The position numbers and the translations under genes were made by a program. DNA of 64,000 nucleotides from Polyporus tsugae (Eukaryota; Basidiomycota; Agaricomycetes; Polyporales; Polyporaceae): NCBI GenBank assembly GCA_024305745.1, contig JAHRBS010000001.1:1550001-1614000 (forward strand), in the 5' to 3' direction. Of this stretch, positions 1 through 12,270 are shown piece by piece (the first letter of the stretch is position 1; every line of letters starts with the position of its first letter). The notes below the pieces were generated by a model. That model was not told the DNA's origin, did no database searches, and was given only the letters and a program-made list of their open reading frames with translations.

Positions 1-1
1 C

Positions 2-659
2 GGCATGCCGCGTGACGAAGACCTGACGGACGTCCGCCACGTGAGTGTGCCTTCCCTGATTCCTGCGAGCCCACAGACGCAGCCAGAACGCAGTGTGCTA
101 ACACTGTCTGCCGTGCCGCGTGATCCGCCTCTGACAGGGGATCGACCAGGAACTGAAACAGGCTTGCGAAGCCGTCATCCAATCCGGTATCGACGCTGTC
201 TCCGGCGGCGTGCGTGCATGGGTGGACAGAGTCCGCGCGACCTACGCCCTCGCCAACGATCCCATCAACCCAGGCGGGAAGGCCGCTCTCCCTCGCCCAG
301 AGTCGGCGACCGAGTCAAGTTGGGCAGGAGTCGATGTTGCACAGTCGTTCATCGACCGGATGCAGTTCGAGTTGGAGCGCGACATCCACAGAGTCTCGAT
401 AAATCTACGCCTTTACATCGAGGACGAGCGCACAGTGGAGGTTTTACTGAAGCACATGCAGGACAGAGTCGTGGACGACTGTATGGACTTTAGCGACCTC
501 ATCTCGAACCTCCACAACGGGACTATGCGATCCAAAGCGCCGACTGCGGAATATGTGAGGGCGAGGGTTGTGCGGGGAAGCGCGGAGGACTGGAAACCAC
601 AGTCGAATGAGAATGTTATACCGCCGAATGGCAGTAGCAGTAGTGGTGCTATATCCTAA
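2..659 (+). CDS. COG3: COG3-like Golgi tethering subunit, C-terminal part (5' end outside window)
   Basis: Only the last two exons are present: 2-40 and 138-659, joined in frame across a GTGAGT...ACAG intron at 41-137. The spliced frame reads DLTDVRH then GIDQELKQACEAVIQSG and ends with a TAA at 657-659. The visible part is about 186 residues, mostly amphipathic helix (SFIDRMQFELERDIHRVS), with a short Ser/Asn-rich tail. This fits the C-terminal helical region of conserved oligomeric Golgi complex subunit 3 (Sec34 family), which tethers retrograde vesicles at the Golgi. The identification rests on remembered resemblance of the tail only, because the diagnostic N-terminal Sec34 domain lies outside the window. 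The reading frame is much more certain than the name. The gene converges on the next gene, which lies on the minus strand. Confidence 0.6.
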
Positions 660-1118
660 TTTCGCCGTGCGCTTGTTGCCGATTAGAACGTTTTTATACA
701 CTCCAGAGTCGCGACAAGGGTCTCGCCGTGGGCGCGAGAGCGATGGGTATTCCGGGATGTGGCTACGGCCGGAAAGCAACTAAACGCTACACTATGCAAG
801 GGAGCACTTCCGGTAAATCAAGACTAACGACGACCGTTATTCGTAAAGATATGGTGGGCTGGACGAATCTGATGCGGAGATTATGGATATGGATGTGATT
901 GCGCTGGAAGGTTGGAGAGCTATGTGTTCATGTCCGATGGAATGAGGGGCGTGCGTATGGAAGTAAACGTGAACGTAAAGAAGCGGTATCATGAGTGTTC
1001 GTTAGATTCACCCAACAGCGAAACCCAGCACAAGAAGGAGAAGTAGGGACATGCGTCTTCTCGCGCTGTCTATCCTCGAAAAGTTGACAGGGTCGAGGAT
1101 AGTGTGCGCGCCGACCAT
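660..1118. other. Convergent intergenic 3' region
   Basis: This stretch separates two genes that end facing each other. I see no conserved reading frame here; the short open frames have poor codon use. It presumably holds both 3' UTRs. Confidence 0.5.
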
Positions 1119-2143
1119 TCACTCCCCCCAGCTTTGGGAGAGGCTTCCGACATCCTCTATTTTGAACTCGGTCGCCAAAAACGGTGCCCTACGGTCCGGC
1201 ACAGTGTTCGAGCTTCCATCGGCTCGCCGGCCGTCCAGAAGGTGGGCAGGAAGCCCGATATCCCGGACCTGGCTGTTCTCTCCCGCGGTCGACGGAGACT
1301 CAACCTCGATACCGTCTCCGCCGTTTTGGACGCGCTTGCCCTTCCCACTCACGTCCTCCGTACTTCCGCTGCGGTCCTCCCCGAACCGACCCAGTCGCCC
1401 ACGCGTTGCACTCCTCCCTTGTCGAGCCCGACCGCCAGGAATGAACATACCTGATCCGCGGACTAGCCGAACGTTCAGGATGGGACGTCGAATTCCTCCA
1501 TCAGGATCAGCTTCTGGTGGAAGATAGGACGCGTCTCCGGGGTGAAGGGAGGATGTAGAATGGCTGGTTTGAATGGAAGGAGACGGGTCTCGTGAGGGCG
1601 TATACGAGGGGATATTGGGTTGGGTTGGATACCCGGATGCAGAAGGGGAGTCAGGTGAGGGGTTGGTTTGGGAAGCGGATGAGGTTGGACGAGGGGGAGT
1701 GGTGTTGGCGGAGACGCTACGGTCTTGTCGTCCATAGGACCTTCGGTTATGGAGATTGAAGGGGAGTGGTTGGTTCACATTGACCATTTTTCTGGACGAC
1801 AGAGACCAAAGGCGCGGGTGAGACGACAACCACCGTGGAAGCGGAACGTGAACGCACCCTTCCTTAGAGCGGACAATGTAGCCTAACCGTTCCTTCATCT
1901 TTTGATGGTCAACAGTGTAGTTCCTTACGCTGCATCTGTGTAAGCTACTCGCAAAGAAAGGATGAAGAACAACACATACGGAGTGGCCTCGTCTGAGGGC
2001 TGAATGAATGGCGTGCGTTCGTCCGGTTCGCTCTGTGGTGTGGTGAGTTCCCTGCCGCTAAAGTGGATCACTGGATCAGTTACCGTGGTTGAAGGCCCAC
2101 TCCTCATGCAGCAACTGAAGACGACCTGGATGATGGAGGCCAT
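1119..2143 (-). CDS. LAMTOR1/Ego1-like lysosomal adaptor, tentative; 304 aa, three exons
   Basis: Exons on the minus strand are 2143-1980, 1935-1858 and 1791-1119, with introns of 44 nt (GTATGT...ACAG) and 66 nt (GTGCGT...CCAG). The joined frame is 915 nt including TGA. The N-terminus is short and has a CC pair (VFSCCMRSG) that could be acylated. It is followed by DERTPFIQP and then the best conserved block, KERLGYIVRSKEGKMVNV, which is restored only when both introns are removed. The remaining 200 residues are Ser/Pro/Gly-rich and look disordered, ending EFKIEDVGSLSQSW. The acidic/acyl N-terminus plus the IVRSKEGKMVNV helix resembles fungal LAMTOR1 proteins, which anchor the EGO/Ragulator complex to vacuoles for TORC1 signalling. 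That assignment is inference. An alternative call is an uncharacterised basidiomycete protein. The start at 2143 was chosen because it lies just downstream of a hexanucleotide repeat that would otherwise add a poly-Ser tract. Confidence 0.6.
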
Positions 2144-2172
2144 GGCGAGGAGCGCCGCGGATGGCGACGACA

Positions 2173-2174
<2 letters not shown>

Positions 2175-2225
<51 letters not shown>
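2175..2225. repeat. (GACGAG)n microsatellite
   Basis: About 8.5 uninterrupted copies of GACGAG. It reads as Asp-Glu repeats in one frame and poly-Ser in the antisense, which creates misleading open frames. It lies about 30 bp upstream of the ATG of the LAMTOR1-like gene, probably in its 5' UTR or promoter. Confidence 0.95.
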
Positions 2226-5200
2226 TGAGGCGTGGACAAGTGCAAGTTTTGAGCGCTTCCATAACAGGCAATTCCGCTCTCGGAGCACCCGCGCCTGTTA
2301 CCGGCGCTCGATGCGCCACCATACTCAACGCCCGCCACCACAACGCCACCAACTTCCTCTTAGTATCCATCCTCACCGTTCCCGTCCGGCGACTGACAGC
2401 ATTACTTAAACCCTACACCACGCGAAGCAAAGTCAAAATGCAGTATACAGTTCCTTTTGAGATAGTCAGGGTAATTGCACTCCTGTTCACGAGTTCTGCC
2501 CCAGTGAGTGCCCAAGTTTGGATGATGAGGCTCAGCGAGTCCTTTCCTGCGGGTGAGCTATAAGCGAATGAATACTTGAAGGCTGAAGGCCTAGAACTAG
2601 TACTTATATCTCTTATCAATAGCATCTAGGTCAGATAATACACTAGGACGACGAGACCCTATCATCAGTGCATCAGTGACAAGTCCAGGGGACACAAAGA
2701 AGGGCCAGAGTCTAGTCTCAAGCCGGACGTTGTGCGCAGAGAAACGAAGCAACTGCGCGTTCCGACAGGAGCATCCACACTGCGCAGCCACTCGCCGACG
2801 CCTAAGCTCCGAGGGAATGGCGTATGGGAATCAGCTCTTGTTGCTTCACGCGCTTGAAAGCCACCGTGCTTCGCCACGACTGGGTCTTGTGTCGGTCTGC
2901 CTGTAGACCAGTAGCTTCGTGGCCGAACACTTACCTTAGTCTGTACGCGGCTAACCGAACCATCGCATCAAGTTCTCGGCCGTTCTCGACGCAGCTCAAG
3001 CGAGGGAACATCTGACCCCTTGGTCGGTAACGAAAGGCCTTCCTACGCTGGATCAGCATATTCTCCTCTCGCGCAAGCAAATGGGGTCAATTTAGATATG
3101 CGAAGCAATCTCGGAGCCTTTGCACCCGATAAGAAGCAAGGGGAATACGCAGCGCGGGACGGTGGCTATTCGAATCGCGGCAGAGCGGTCGGGCAGCAGA
3201 CCCTATTGGTTGCAACGACGGGTTAGGCGGATGAATACGTTCCGATCGAGAAGGTACACCAGTCCCATCCATTGCCACCCCGAATCCGAACACCCAAATG
3301 CACCACCTTGCCCAGATCCGGTGCAGCCTGGTATTGGTATATTCTCAGGAACGCTCAGTCATCCAGTTGCTCGCCTGGGGTGAAGCTGTTTCGACTTAAG
3401 GCAGTTGGGCACATCCTATTCTCCCAAGTTGCCACGCAATGAGGGGGTCGAAAGTCGGGTGATCAGCGTTCTCCACGGAACTGTTAACCCGAGCCCACAA
3501 TCCCATGACATCGAGTAGACATGACAGGCCTTCCTGAGATTACCCTGCACCCTTTCAGGCATCGGCCGCCTTTCGTGACGATCCGCCGCATTCGGTGAAT
3601 GACATGCATCGCCGGTGGAGAGGAAATGTGGAAAAGCTTCGTACCGGCTGGAGCATCTTCAATGTCGGGCGTGGGGCGTGGCAAGGCGTGTGCGGCAGTG
3701 AAGGTTTACCTTGGCCCTGTGTTCCAGTTTCAAGGTCCAAAAGGCCGCCCTCTGACGGGTAGGAAGAAGGTATGGTTAACAATCCTAATTGACATACAAG
3801 CCAAGATTTCTGGCCACCGGAAGCAAACATGACAAGGCGTGGAGCTTGAGCTTACTGTGAGGATAGCGCCGCCATATCATTGAGTCATCATTTTATTGTC
3901 ATCGGGGTGAATGAACGGATATCATAGTGATATCAATTGGTATCACTAGCGAGGGATGCTCTGCGTCGCCGTGTCTGCATAGCAGCATTGGAACTGCAAG
4001 GAAAGTCATAGCATAATGATCCGATATTGTCGTTCTGTATTCGCACGAGCGAGTGAATGCTCAGCATTGGGGTCTGACGGTTTCACGCAAGCTCTCAGCG
4101 TTGGTCAACGTGTCTCGGTTGCGGAGATAACAAGGCAAAACACGCATCTCTAGTGCCTATCGAAGATGATCGATGCTCTTTGGATACTTGTACGACGCCA
4201 TGTCGGGAGTACATCGCGGGCGGACGGGGATGCATTATGACCGATAACCTTTGCTCCACAGACCATCTGTATTCGGTACCGAGCCTCGACGCAGAGAGCG
4301 GCGTTCGACAACGCAACCTGCCTCATGGAGGAAAGTGCGCACACCACCCCATCGAATGATCCGCGATACGAAGCCGTTTACGCCGACATAGGGAGATTCG
4401 AGCCACGATAAATTTGTCTCCATTCAGTTGGCAGCGCCCTTGCTTTCTCGTTTCCATCCTGAGCCGAGCCTTGGGGTGCTCACAGCTCAGGGCGTTGCCG
4501 GACTGTGGCACCGTACAGCCTCTGGCTTGTTCCCCGGCGCAATTTTAAAGCGTCCGAGTGGCCAGGTGGACAGCTGACAGGCACTGGTGGGTAAAGTTGT
4601 CCTAAAAAATAATGCCGAGAAGAGTATGTAACAACGAACCATCCTACGCTCAGACGCCCAGACAAGTCCGCTGGGCAATGCATTCTGAGTCGAAGACTTC
4701 GCTGCTGCCTACGCCTGACGCTCCTGGAAGAAACTGTGGACCTAATCGGTCACGATAGGCGGAGCCGAGTCCCACTAGAGGCGCCTCGTAGTGTCACAGA
4801 TGAGTTCGCTTCTTTCAGGGGAGATATGGAAGACGTGCAACTGCGGCTTTGCCGCCAAACCCAGGCCGCCGCGCCGGTGTACTTAGAACTCTATGAATGT
4901 CGCGCCTGATAAGCCAGCTGTGAAGAAAACAAGAAAATAATATTTAGCCAAAACGCTGAGTGTAAGGAACACAATTGGGTTCACCTTGACGACTGCTCCT
5001 TCGGAGCGGATGCCGCGGTTCCCCGGAGCGGAGGGTCGGAAAGCGCGGGAACATATGCTTCCCCTCGTGGCCGTGTCGAGGCATGAGCAGACCTGGCCTA
5101 CTGTATTGCACTGAACGAATCCATCACCGGAGGGATAGTCTCGCCAAGATTTGAGGCCATAAGGACCAATCGCGCAGATGCATGTCGATCGGCCACGATG

Positions 5201-7075
5201 TGTGTAGTCTTGCCGAAACACATGAAATTCCCTGCCGGTCACCCTGTGAACCGAAGATCATGTCAACAAGTCGGACGTCCAGCCATCTGTCAGTTCAACC
5301 TCCTGAATGACCATGGACGCTAAGCGGCTCACCCAAGATGGGAAGAATGCTCGCACCGATCCTTCACGGCGGAGAAGCAAGGCTAACGGATTGAATGTTG
5401 GGAGGCCAACGCGGTCGGCCACGTGTGTAAAGACGTCCGGTCCTGCGGTACCAAACTATAAAGTTTCCAATAATCCGAGGACATTTCTGGCTGACCTTGA
5501 GAACAGTTCTTTCTCGTGGCTCGAGTCCGGTTAAACATTGAAACGGGCTGTCCTCTGGGATTCAACGAAAGCGCCGTGCGCGTGCGTGTCCCACGAGATA
5601 CACTCGATCGCCAGCGCGTTGAGATGAAGGCCTACATGAAACTTGGACGGACAATGAGGACATCGCGCGCATAAGCAGAAAATGGCCGGAGACCAACTGT
5701 TACGAAGATTCGACGAAGGCGATGTGATGGTCTTCTAGTCTGGAGGAAGGGCGCCGTGCGGCGCGCAGGGTGCCTAATGTTGGTCGGAGATAACAAAATG
5801 GGGCACGTTTGGTATACTTCTCTCAAGCAGAGCGTGAGAGAAGGGGAGACCATTCTTGTGGGTGGAGTTTAACAGGCTCGTGGCGTCATGACCCTACGAG
5901 ACTGAGCGGTCAAGACGGCTGGGGAATGGCCATCGAGAGAAGATACGTCCGAGGAGAGGGAGCCCAGAGCCCAACGGACAGGAGCAGCGGACGGAAATGG
6001 TGATGCTCGGGAGTGGGGCGGCCGCCGAGGATGGATTCCGCCCAAGAAGAACAGAGCGTGCAAGGTGAATGCCGAGCAGACCAATTGAATGCGGATATTT
6101 CACTCCAAATTGTCGGCTGGATACTTGTCCATACATAAAATATTGGGAGAATGGGACCGGATACCCACAATTCTCGTCCGTGGGATCTTACTGAGGCCCT
6201 TGGGAGCGTGGTCAGCTCAGACATGCGAGATCATTCGCCAAGACATACCCGGTCTAGACATGGCAGATCATATGTCGCGTCGTGGAGGACATAAGTGTCG
6301 GGGATGGGGGCGGAAGAGGGACGTCGAGTTTGATAAAGTGGGGAGGTTGACAAGGAGTTGGTGGAGGATAGCCACGCTGCCCAACCCGCAGCGCCTCAGG
6401 CCTCAGGCTTGAGCTTGAGCTTCAGCGCGTGAATCTCGGCCAGCCCTCGCCAGTCGCGGCTGGTGCCTACCGTGACGACCGACCAATCGCCTCTCACCGC
6501 TGGAACAGCTGCGACAGAAGACCGCCAGAAGACATGTTTTCTGGCATCATAAAAACATTCACACACTCTTTTCCCCACCTCCACCACCCGTGGAGGGCCG
6601 AGACGCTTTGTGCCACGCCCTTCCTCGTCCATGGCCCCGGCTCCGCGGCCACCACAGCGTCACTGATGACAGACCTATGAGTTCCCAAACCTGAGCCTAC
6701 ATCCTCTGCGCGACTCGTCCCATCGCTGAAGCTGCTGGGCGGAAGGGGATCGTTCTCAATCTGCAGGCGATTCAGATCCCCGACATTCTAGGCAATCTGC
6801 GAGAACCTGCACCGGCCGAGCAGGTTCCCATACTGGTGAGTACCCAATCCGTGAACTATTTGTCAAAGTTGTTGAAATCTTACCGGCTTCTAGCAGATCC
6901 ATCTGCAGCGTGCGCGTCTCTGTCAGTGTCAAGTCTTTTACCCGTGGGTATGGGATTGTTCTGGCTTCAAAGGCACATCTCGCGTGGCTTTCATATCTGC
7001 CGACTCCCTCTTGAACTCCCCATGTTTTGACGCCGCGAATCCCTCGTCTACCCTGCCTCCAGACGTTCCCCCGAC
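2226..7075. other. Gene-poor stretch
   Basis: No frame longer than about 110 codons has coding-like codon use, and no transposon termini or RNA gene were recognised. One short protein-like segment on the plus strand (about 6698-6835, reading LCATRPIAEAAGRKGIVLN) ends at a good GTGAGT donor and is followed by further splice-like signals up to the ATG of the transcription factor at 7076. It may be an upstream exon or 5' leader of that gene, but I could not join it in frame. Confidence 0.4.
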
Positions 7076-10000
7076 ATGGTCGCCAGCTCGAACGGCGATC
7101 TCTATACCCCCTTCCCCCATATGCCCATAGTCGAAGAGGGTTTCCAGTCTAGCGAAGAAGGTTCAGATCTCCATTCGCCTATATTTGACGCACCCTACCC
7201 TACGCCAGACGGTACGTACACCTTATCTCGTCGCGGCGCACACAACATTCACATGCACGGCTGGTGTAAAAAGGCCGGTATCACCTTGACCACTACGCCT
7301 ACTCCGATGTCTCTACGCAGCTGCTACCACCACCGACATCCTTTGACGCTCGCTATTCCGCTCCGACCGTGGACCCACACTCCCGAGATCCCCATATCTT
7401 GGAGACACTACAAGTCCCGAGCCCTACTACCATTCACCATCATCTGCCGCCCTCACATCCACCTACCGACCTTGCTCTCCATGGACATCCGATGCTGGAA
7501 TTAGGAATCCCATCTTCTCGCTTCCATCCGGCTGTCATGAATCCCGTCGCCGAATATTCCATGCATTTACCTCACCACTCCAGGATTCGAGAACAGCAAG
7601 TTCGACTGTCCGGTGACTCTGCACAATCGTTTCCTTCCCGACAACCTACTACGATGATTGTCGCTGAGTCCAAGCCTCAGATCTCCTTGCCGTCTGCTTC
7701 CGGCCCTGCGCGGAGCAACCCGTCGGGCAGCAACCTAGCTTCTCCTCGTCCTCAGAGGAGAGAGGCGTCCACCGTCGTCATCGCTTGCCGGCAGTGGTGA
7801 GTAGACCTTCCGATCTTTGTCATGCGATATGGGCTTCCCCTTAATCTGTTGACATACCAGTCGCGCGCGGAAGATTCGTTGCGATTCGACGCGTCCGTTC
7901 TGCCACAACTGCCTCCGACGGAATAACGAGTGCGAGTACGATGCTGTTCCAAAGCGAAGGGGTCCGGACAAGAGACCCGGGACGAGGCAACGCTCATGTA
8001 AGAAGCGTCCTCCGGATGCAGAGCCGACAAGTGGTTCAGCTAAGAAGAAGCGGAAGACTAATGCAGATGGTGAGAGCGGTGTGCTCTCGTTCGATGTCAA
8101 AGTGAAGAATAACGTAACAGGCGGCCACAGGAGAGGTCAACTCTCGTCGCGAGGCGCAATGGATGATATGAATGCCTTGAACATTCCCCCGCCACCAGGA
8201 CCGTTGTACATCGACACCTCGATACCTCCGCGGGGGATAGGGCCCGAGGCAATATACCCTAAAGTGAGCAATTCATCTATCCCGTCTTCGGAATAATATT
8301 CGACGACGAGTATTTATTCAGTCGCTGTTAGGATGATCTCTCACCATCGTTTCATCGCTCTTCAGTGATCATGGACTATTCCGATCCCAACAAGTCGTTC
8401 ACCCGACCGGTGGACGTCGATGTTTCTCAAAGGCTCGAAGATCAAGACAATCTCTCTTATATACCACTCTCTTCTCCTCTCGATCGCGCGTCTTCTTGGT
8501 GGGACGAGCTTCTGGACCAGTATAACCCAACATCACGAGAACAATCGTTCGTGCCTGTTGCTTTTCCTTGTTGAGTGCGTTACGCTGACCATGAACTCAT
8601 AGTATGCAAGACGTCATCTCCGACCTCACCTTCCTGTAAGTGTACGCTAGTTGAATGTGTGATCTTGCGGTTTACTTACGCAGTCATCGCAGTTTTACGA
8701 CCAGCAGCTACTGGCTTTCTTTCATTAATGTACCTCTATTCTTCCGGGACCTGCATCAACCCGACCTCCGCAGCCGCATGCAGTCCCTCGTAATGTCGGC
8801 CCTTGCGATGGCGCTCCTAATGAAGTCCAGCGAGATCGAGCTTGGTAGCCGTGGACGCGAGCTTGCGCTAACATTCCGCAACAAGGCTCAGGCATGTCTG
8901 GAAGACGCATGCCATAGCCAGACCTTCGACCATACTCTCGCTGAAGCTGCTCTTGTACGTTCTTCCTGTCTATGTTAGAGCTTCGTATTCACGGTTGGAA
9001 CCTCTGGCCAGATCCTCGCGTTGTTCGAGTCTTCTTGCCATCCTACGTATTCTCCCGAACAAGCGAGCAGCGCCCTCCAACTCCTTGATCGGATCGTTCA
9101 CGTTCTCTCCTTGTACTCAGTGGACCGCGACGACCCTTGTGCGAGCATCTTTCTGGCTCGCTCAGTGCCTGTCGTATACATGCACGATGGTTACCAGCGG
9201 CCGGACAGATGTTCGTGTTCTCCGTACTCGTCCCCCATGGGCTCTCCTGGAAACTCGGACCATCTCTCGGTGGCCTATTCGATCGATGCGCCTTGGGACC
9301 CTCACTGGGATGACACGGAAATCCGGAGGGAGGAATGTCGCCGACTCTGCTGGTGTGCTCTCACGTTGGTTTCTGCGTATACTGCGCATTGCTCCGCCTT
9401 CCACACGGAGCCCGTCGAGCTCAGTCTTGCAGAGCCTTCTAACGTAAGTCTAGGGGCGCTTGTTGAGGTTTATTTCTGACCCCTTACGCGTCGTGCCGCT
9501 ATCATCTAGTATGTTCTCCTCTTCCCTGGAGAAGCATGCGAACGCATGCCGGGACATCAGCAAGCTGACGGCCGGTCACCGAAGGAATCCGTATGGGCGC
9601 TCTACTGCCGCAGTATGCTTCTCTGGAACAGTTGCAGCTGTGTGCAGCGGGACGAGACTCTCACGACGGAAGAGCGGGCGAGCTTCGCCATCAGCGCCTT
9701 CCAGGAGACACGAGAAATCCAAGACGCGCTGGATATGCACGTGTGCAACCTTGATACCGGGCTGATGTACGTCTGCCGGGAGTATCTGTACAAGTGCGTC
9801 TTCTTTCTCCCTGCCCTGTCACACCTTACGTGCCGGACTGACGCGGTTGGGCTACCGTGATATACAGCACTCGTATGACCATTACGTACGAACTCCGCCG
9901 GTGTGTCTCTTCCTGATCTGTCTACATCTTCTCTCAACCCTGACTAGCTTTAGCAGATTGCAGGATGGCGACATAGCGGTTCTGCCGCCCATCTTCAATC

Positions 10001-10501
10001 GCCGCCAGGCCGAGGAGTGGCGTGAGTTCCTGGCCACCAGTCCTCCCACTCCGAATCGCTGACCAATGGACCGATTGCGCCGTAGTTCTCTATCAGGACC
10101 AGGTTGCGCAGCGCGTCAAAGAAGCCGTGCTTCATGTCGGGGAGGCCCAAGGTCATCTCCTCTCCCGACGCCCCTTCCAGGTAGCCTGGTTCTCCAGTCA
10201 GGTGGCGATCTGCCTCGGCCTGTGGGAGTTCAATCCCGAGCTCATGCATGCACTCGAGCTTGCCAAAGCTTTCCTCATTCCTCTGGATGTGCTGAATGCG
10301 CTCTGGCCATGCCCAGGTGCGTCCTTCTCGGCATTCCAGAAGGATTTATGGCTCACGGCAAATTTAGGGCAGTGCACCAGGCGGGACGAACTGCGTCGTC
10401 GACTCGAGAATGCGTGCCTGTCCGCCGGTCTCCACCCCCCGCTCCCCGAGGATCTTACTCTACCTCCCATCCTCCGTCGCAATCCACGCTCTGCCATTTA
10501 G
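7076..10501 (+). CDS. Zn(II)2Cys6 fungal transcription factor, 933 aa, 11 exons
   Basis: Exons: 7076-7211, 7274-7796, 7861-8263, 8332-8546, 8603-8635, 8693-8954, 9012-9443, 9510-9793, 9868-9900, 9957-10021, 10086-10501. Together they total 2802 nt and end in TAG. A long low-complexity N-terminus precedes a zinc cluster at about residues 217-245: CRQCRARKIRC...CHNCLRRNNEC, spacing CX2CX6CX6CX2CX6C. The second Cys is completed only by splicing intron 2. A basic tail (KRRGPDKRPGTRQRSCKK) follows, typical of basidiomycete Zn2Cys6 proteins. The C-terminal 550 residues form the usual helical regulatory region (SSYWLSFINVPLFFRDLH, HPTYSPEQASSALQLLD). It should be a nuclear DNA-binding regulator of unknown targets. 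The weakest junctions are the acceptor after exon 1 (AAAAG) and the donor of exon 4 (GTTCGT). Two exons are only 33 nt. Confidence 0.9.
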
Positions 10502-10908
10502 CTCTAGTTTTCTTACCGCTGTCATCTACCTAGCCGTTCCTCCATCCGCTTGGCTTTTGTATATCTATGCAGCCCCTCGTTGATGTCCCGATTGCTGTCC
10601 CATTACACCGCTCCTTCTAATGCGTACTGTTTATGTAGCCTACTTCGGGTCTTCTGTATCGTCTTTCACGCTCATTCTAATGTCCCCGATACGATCGAAT
10701 CCGGCCCGTCCCCCAAATCATACCCACATTCATTTTCCCTCCTTTTGCTGTATGCTTACTTCCTATCGGATGCCGTTTGGATACCTGCCGAGCATCGAAC
10801 CACCGTCCGCATAGGGCCATTTAATACGATCGAGTGCATCAAAACTAAGCATAGTGTGGGACTCCTGACGTTCTAAACCGGCTCATGAGATTGGACGGTC
10901 GACGTCAC
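10502..10908. other. Convergent intergenic 3' region
   Basis: Pyrimidine-rich sequence after the transcription factor stop codon, then AT-richer sequence up to the stop of the opposite-strand gene. It presumably holds both polyadenylation regions. No gene seen. Confidence 0.5.
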
Positions 10909-11937
10909 TTAGTCGGACGCTACATTTGAGGTTGTGCCCTGGATCGTCTCCTGCACCTCCTGCTTCCAAACAGCAAGCTCCCTTCCCCATCCGCCAATGC
11001 GCCTGCGCTTCCCGCCGACGTGCACGCCATCGGTGTGGTACAGTTCGGCTTCGCGCTTGCGCACTCTCGCATGTTGGGTGAGACACCTGCATGCAGGAAC
11101 GAGTTAGACGACTGAGTTCCCGTGGACGATCAACGATCGAACGCGTCACGGAGATGAACGAACGACCGGAACACGAGGTGCAATAGATAGAAGGGAGGAT
11201 GCGCCACAACATACCACCAAATGATGCTCTCGCGCGAGAAGAAGACCTCGCTTGCCCTCTCCTCGCAGCCCGTACTGCAGGGTGGGGCGCGCCGGAAGAG
11301 CCGCAGAAACGTTCTGTACACCAGACGCGGGAAGTAGAGGATCAGCGGTGGATCGAGCCCTGGCAAAGGGGGGAGGAGGTCGCGTGAGTGCTCTGCCCGG
11401 GCCGAAAGGTGGACGGGCGGAAAGAGCACACTGAAAGGCTCACAGATTACATCTGTCGCTTCATCGGACACCTTGCTGCCCAAGAGTCTGGTGTAGTTAC
11501 CGTCGACGATCCAGCCGCGGGGGTCTTCATCTAAAGCAGCAAAAACGCGAGATCGAAAATCTTCGGGACTAGGCTTTCGCCAACCCGGTCGCCAGTAAAA
11601 GCGGTCGAGGTGGATGCATGGTAAATTGAGCATCGCGGCGAGCTCAGCCGCAAGCGTGGACTACCGAATAGATTGGAGTCCGGGAATGTGCACAAATATT
11701 GGCAACACCAATCACACACCTTGCCAGCTCCTGCCACCATGCCGTCGCTATCAGCAGGAAACTACAACGATTCAGTATGCTTATCAGAGTGCACGCACCG
11801 CTATTTCCAACAATGTTCACCTTGTAGCCACCCTTTCCATCACCTCGCAATGGGGGCACAGTGGCAGGGCCTCTTGGGAAGGCAGTCGTAGGCATCTTTG
11901 AAATGAGCGATACGGTTTCAACATCGTGCTGGGACAT
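10909..11937 (-). CDS. P-loop adenylate-kinase-like NTPase, 229 aa, five exons
   Basis: Minus-strand exons are 11937-11799, 11730-11720, 11660-11444, 11359-11215 and 11086-10909, totalling 690 nt with TAA. The Walker A motif GNSGAGKST is assembled from three exons: exon 1 gives GNS, an 11-nt exon supplies GAGK, and exon 3 starts with ST. After it come LDRFYWRPGW and GWIVDGNYTR (substrate-region motifs of the adenylate kinase/topology-modulation (FlaR)-like group), LDPPLILYFPRLVYRT (restored by splicing) and a basic C-terminus with the HVGGKRRRIGGWG block. It is probably a cytosolic nucleoside or small-molecule kinase; the substrate is unknown. The ATG at 11937 is the in-frame start nearest to recognisable family sequence (MSQHDVETVSLISK); an upstream in-frame ATG at 12045 is less likely. 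Confidence 0.85.
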
Positions 11938-12129
11938 CCTGAGTGGGGAAGCCTGACGGAACGAGAACTCCCTGCAATCAACTTCCAAGATATAAAAGCG
12001 CATCGGCTTTAGCGAGCTCGAGTCACAGTTAATCGGTATGTACACCGCTTACCCGGGCCAGTTGCAATTGACGGTCCCGATGTGCAATGTCCGGGCGGTG
12101 ATTAATGATTGGTTAGATATTACAACTTA

Positions 12130-12270
12130 CAAGGGAGGCGTCGCTTCGCTCCGCCATCCTCGGTTGATGACTAATGGAAAAGTTGATTGGGGGGTTTTTC
12201 GCGGTGTCGGTGGCTTCGCTCCGCCATCGTTGTTTGATGATGAGTAATGGAAGAGTTGAGAACATTGAGT
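12130..12270. repeat. Imperfect ~70-bp tandem duplication
   Basis: The 16-mer GCTTCGCTCCGCCATC occurs at 12143 and again at 12213. It is followed in both copies by TTGATGA..TAATGGAA(A/G)AGTTGA, so a unit of about 70 bp is duplicated with a few differences. It lies upstream of the P-loop gene. The rest of 11938-12777 holds poly-C/poly-T runs (about 12418-12500) and two copies of TTTTTTTTCGACAC, but no gene. Confidence 0.8.

Noticed and set aside
2004..2228. Acidic Asp-Glu repeat protein on the plus strand
   Set aside because: The frame is created by the (GACGAG)n microsatellite and lies antisense to the first exon of the LAMTOR1-like gene.
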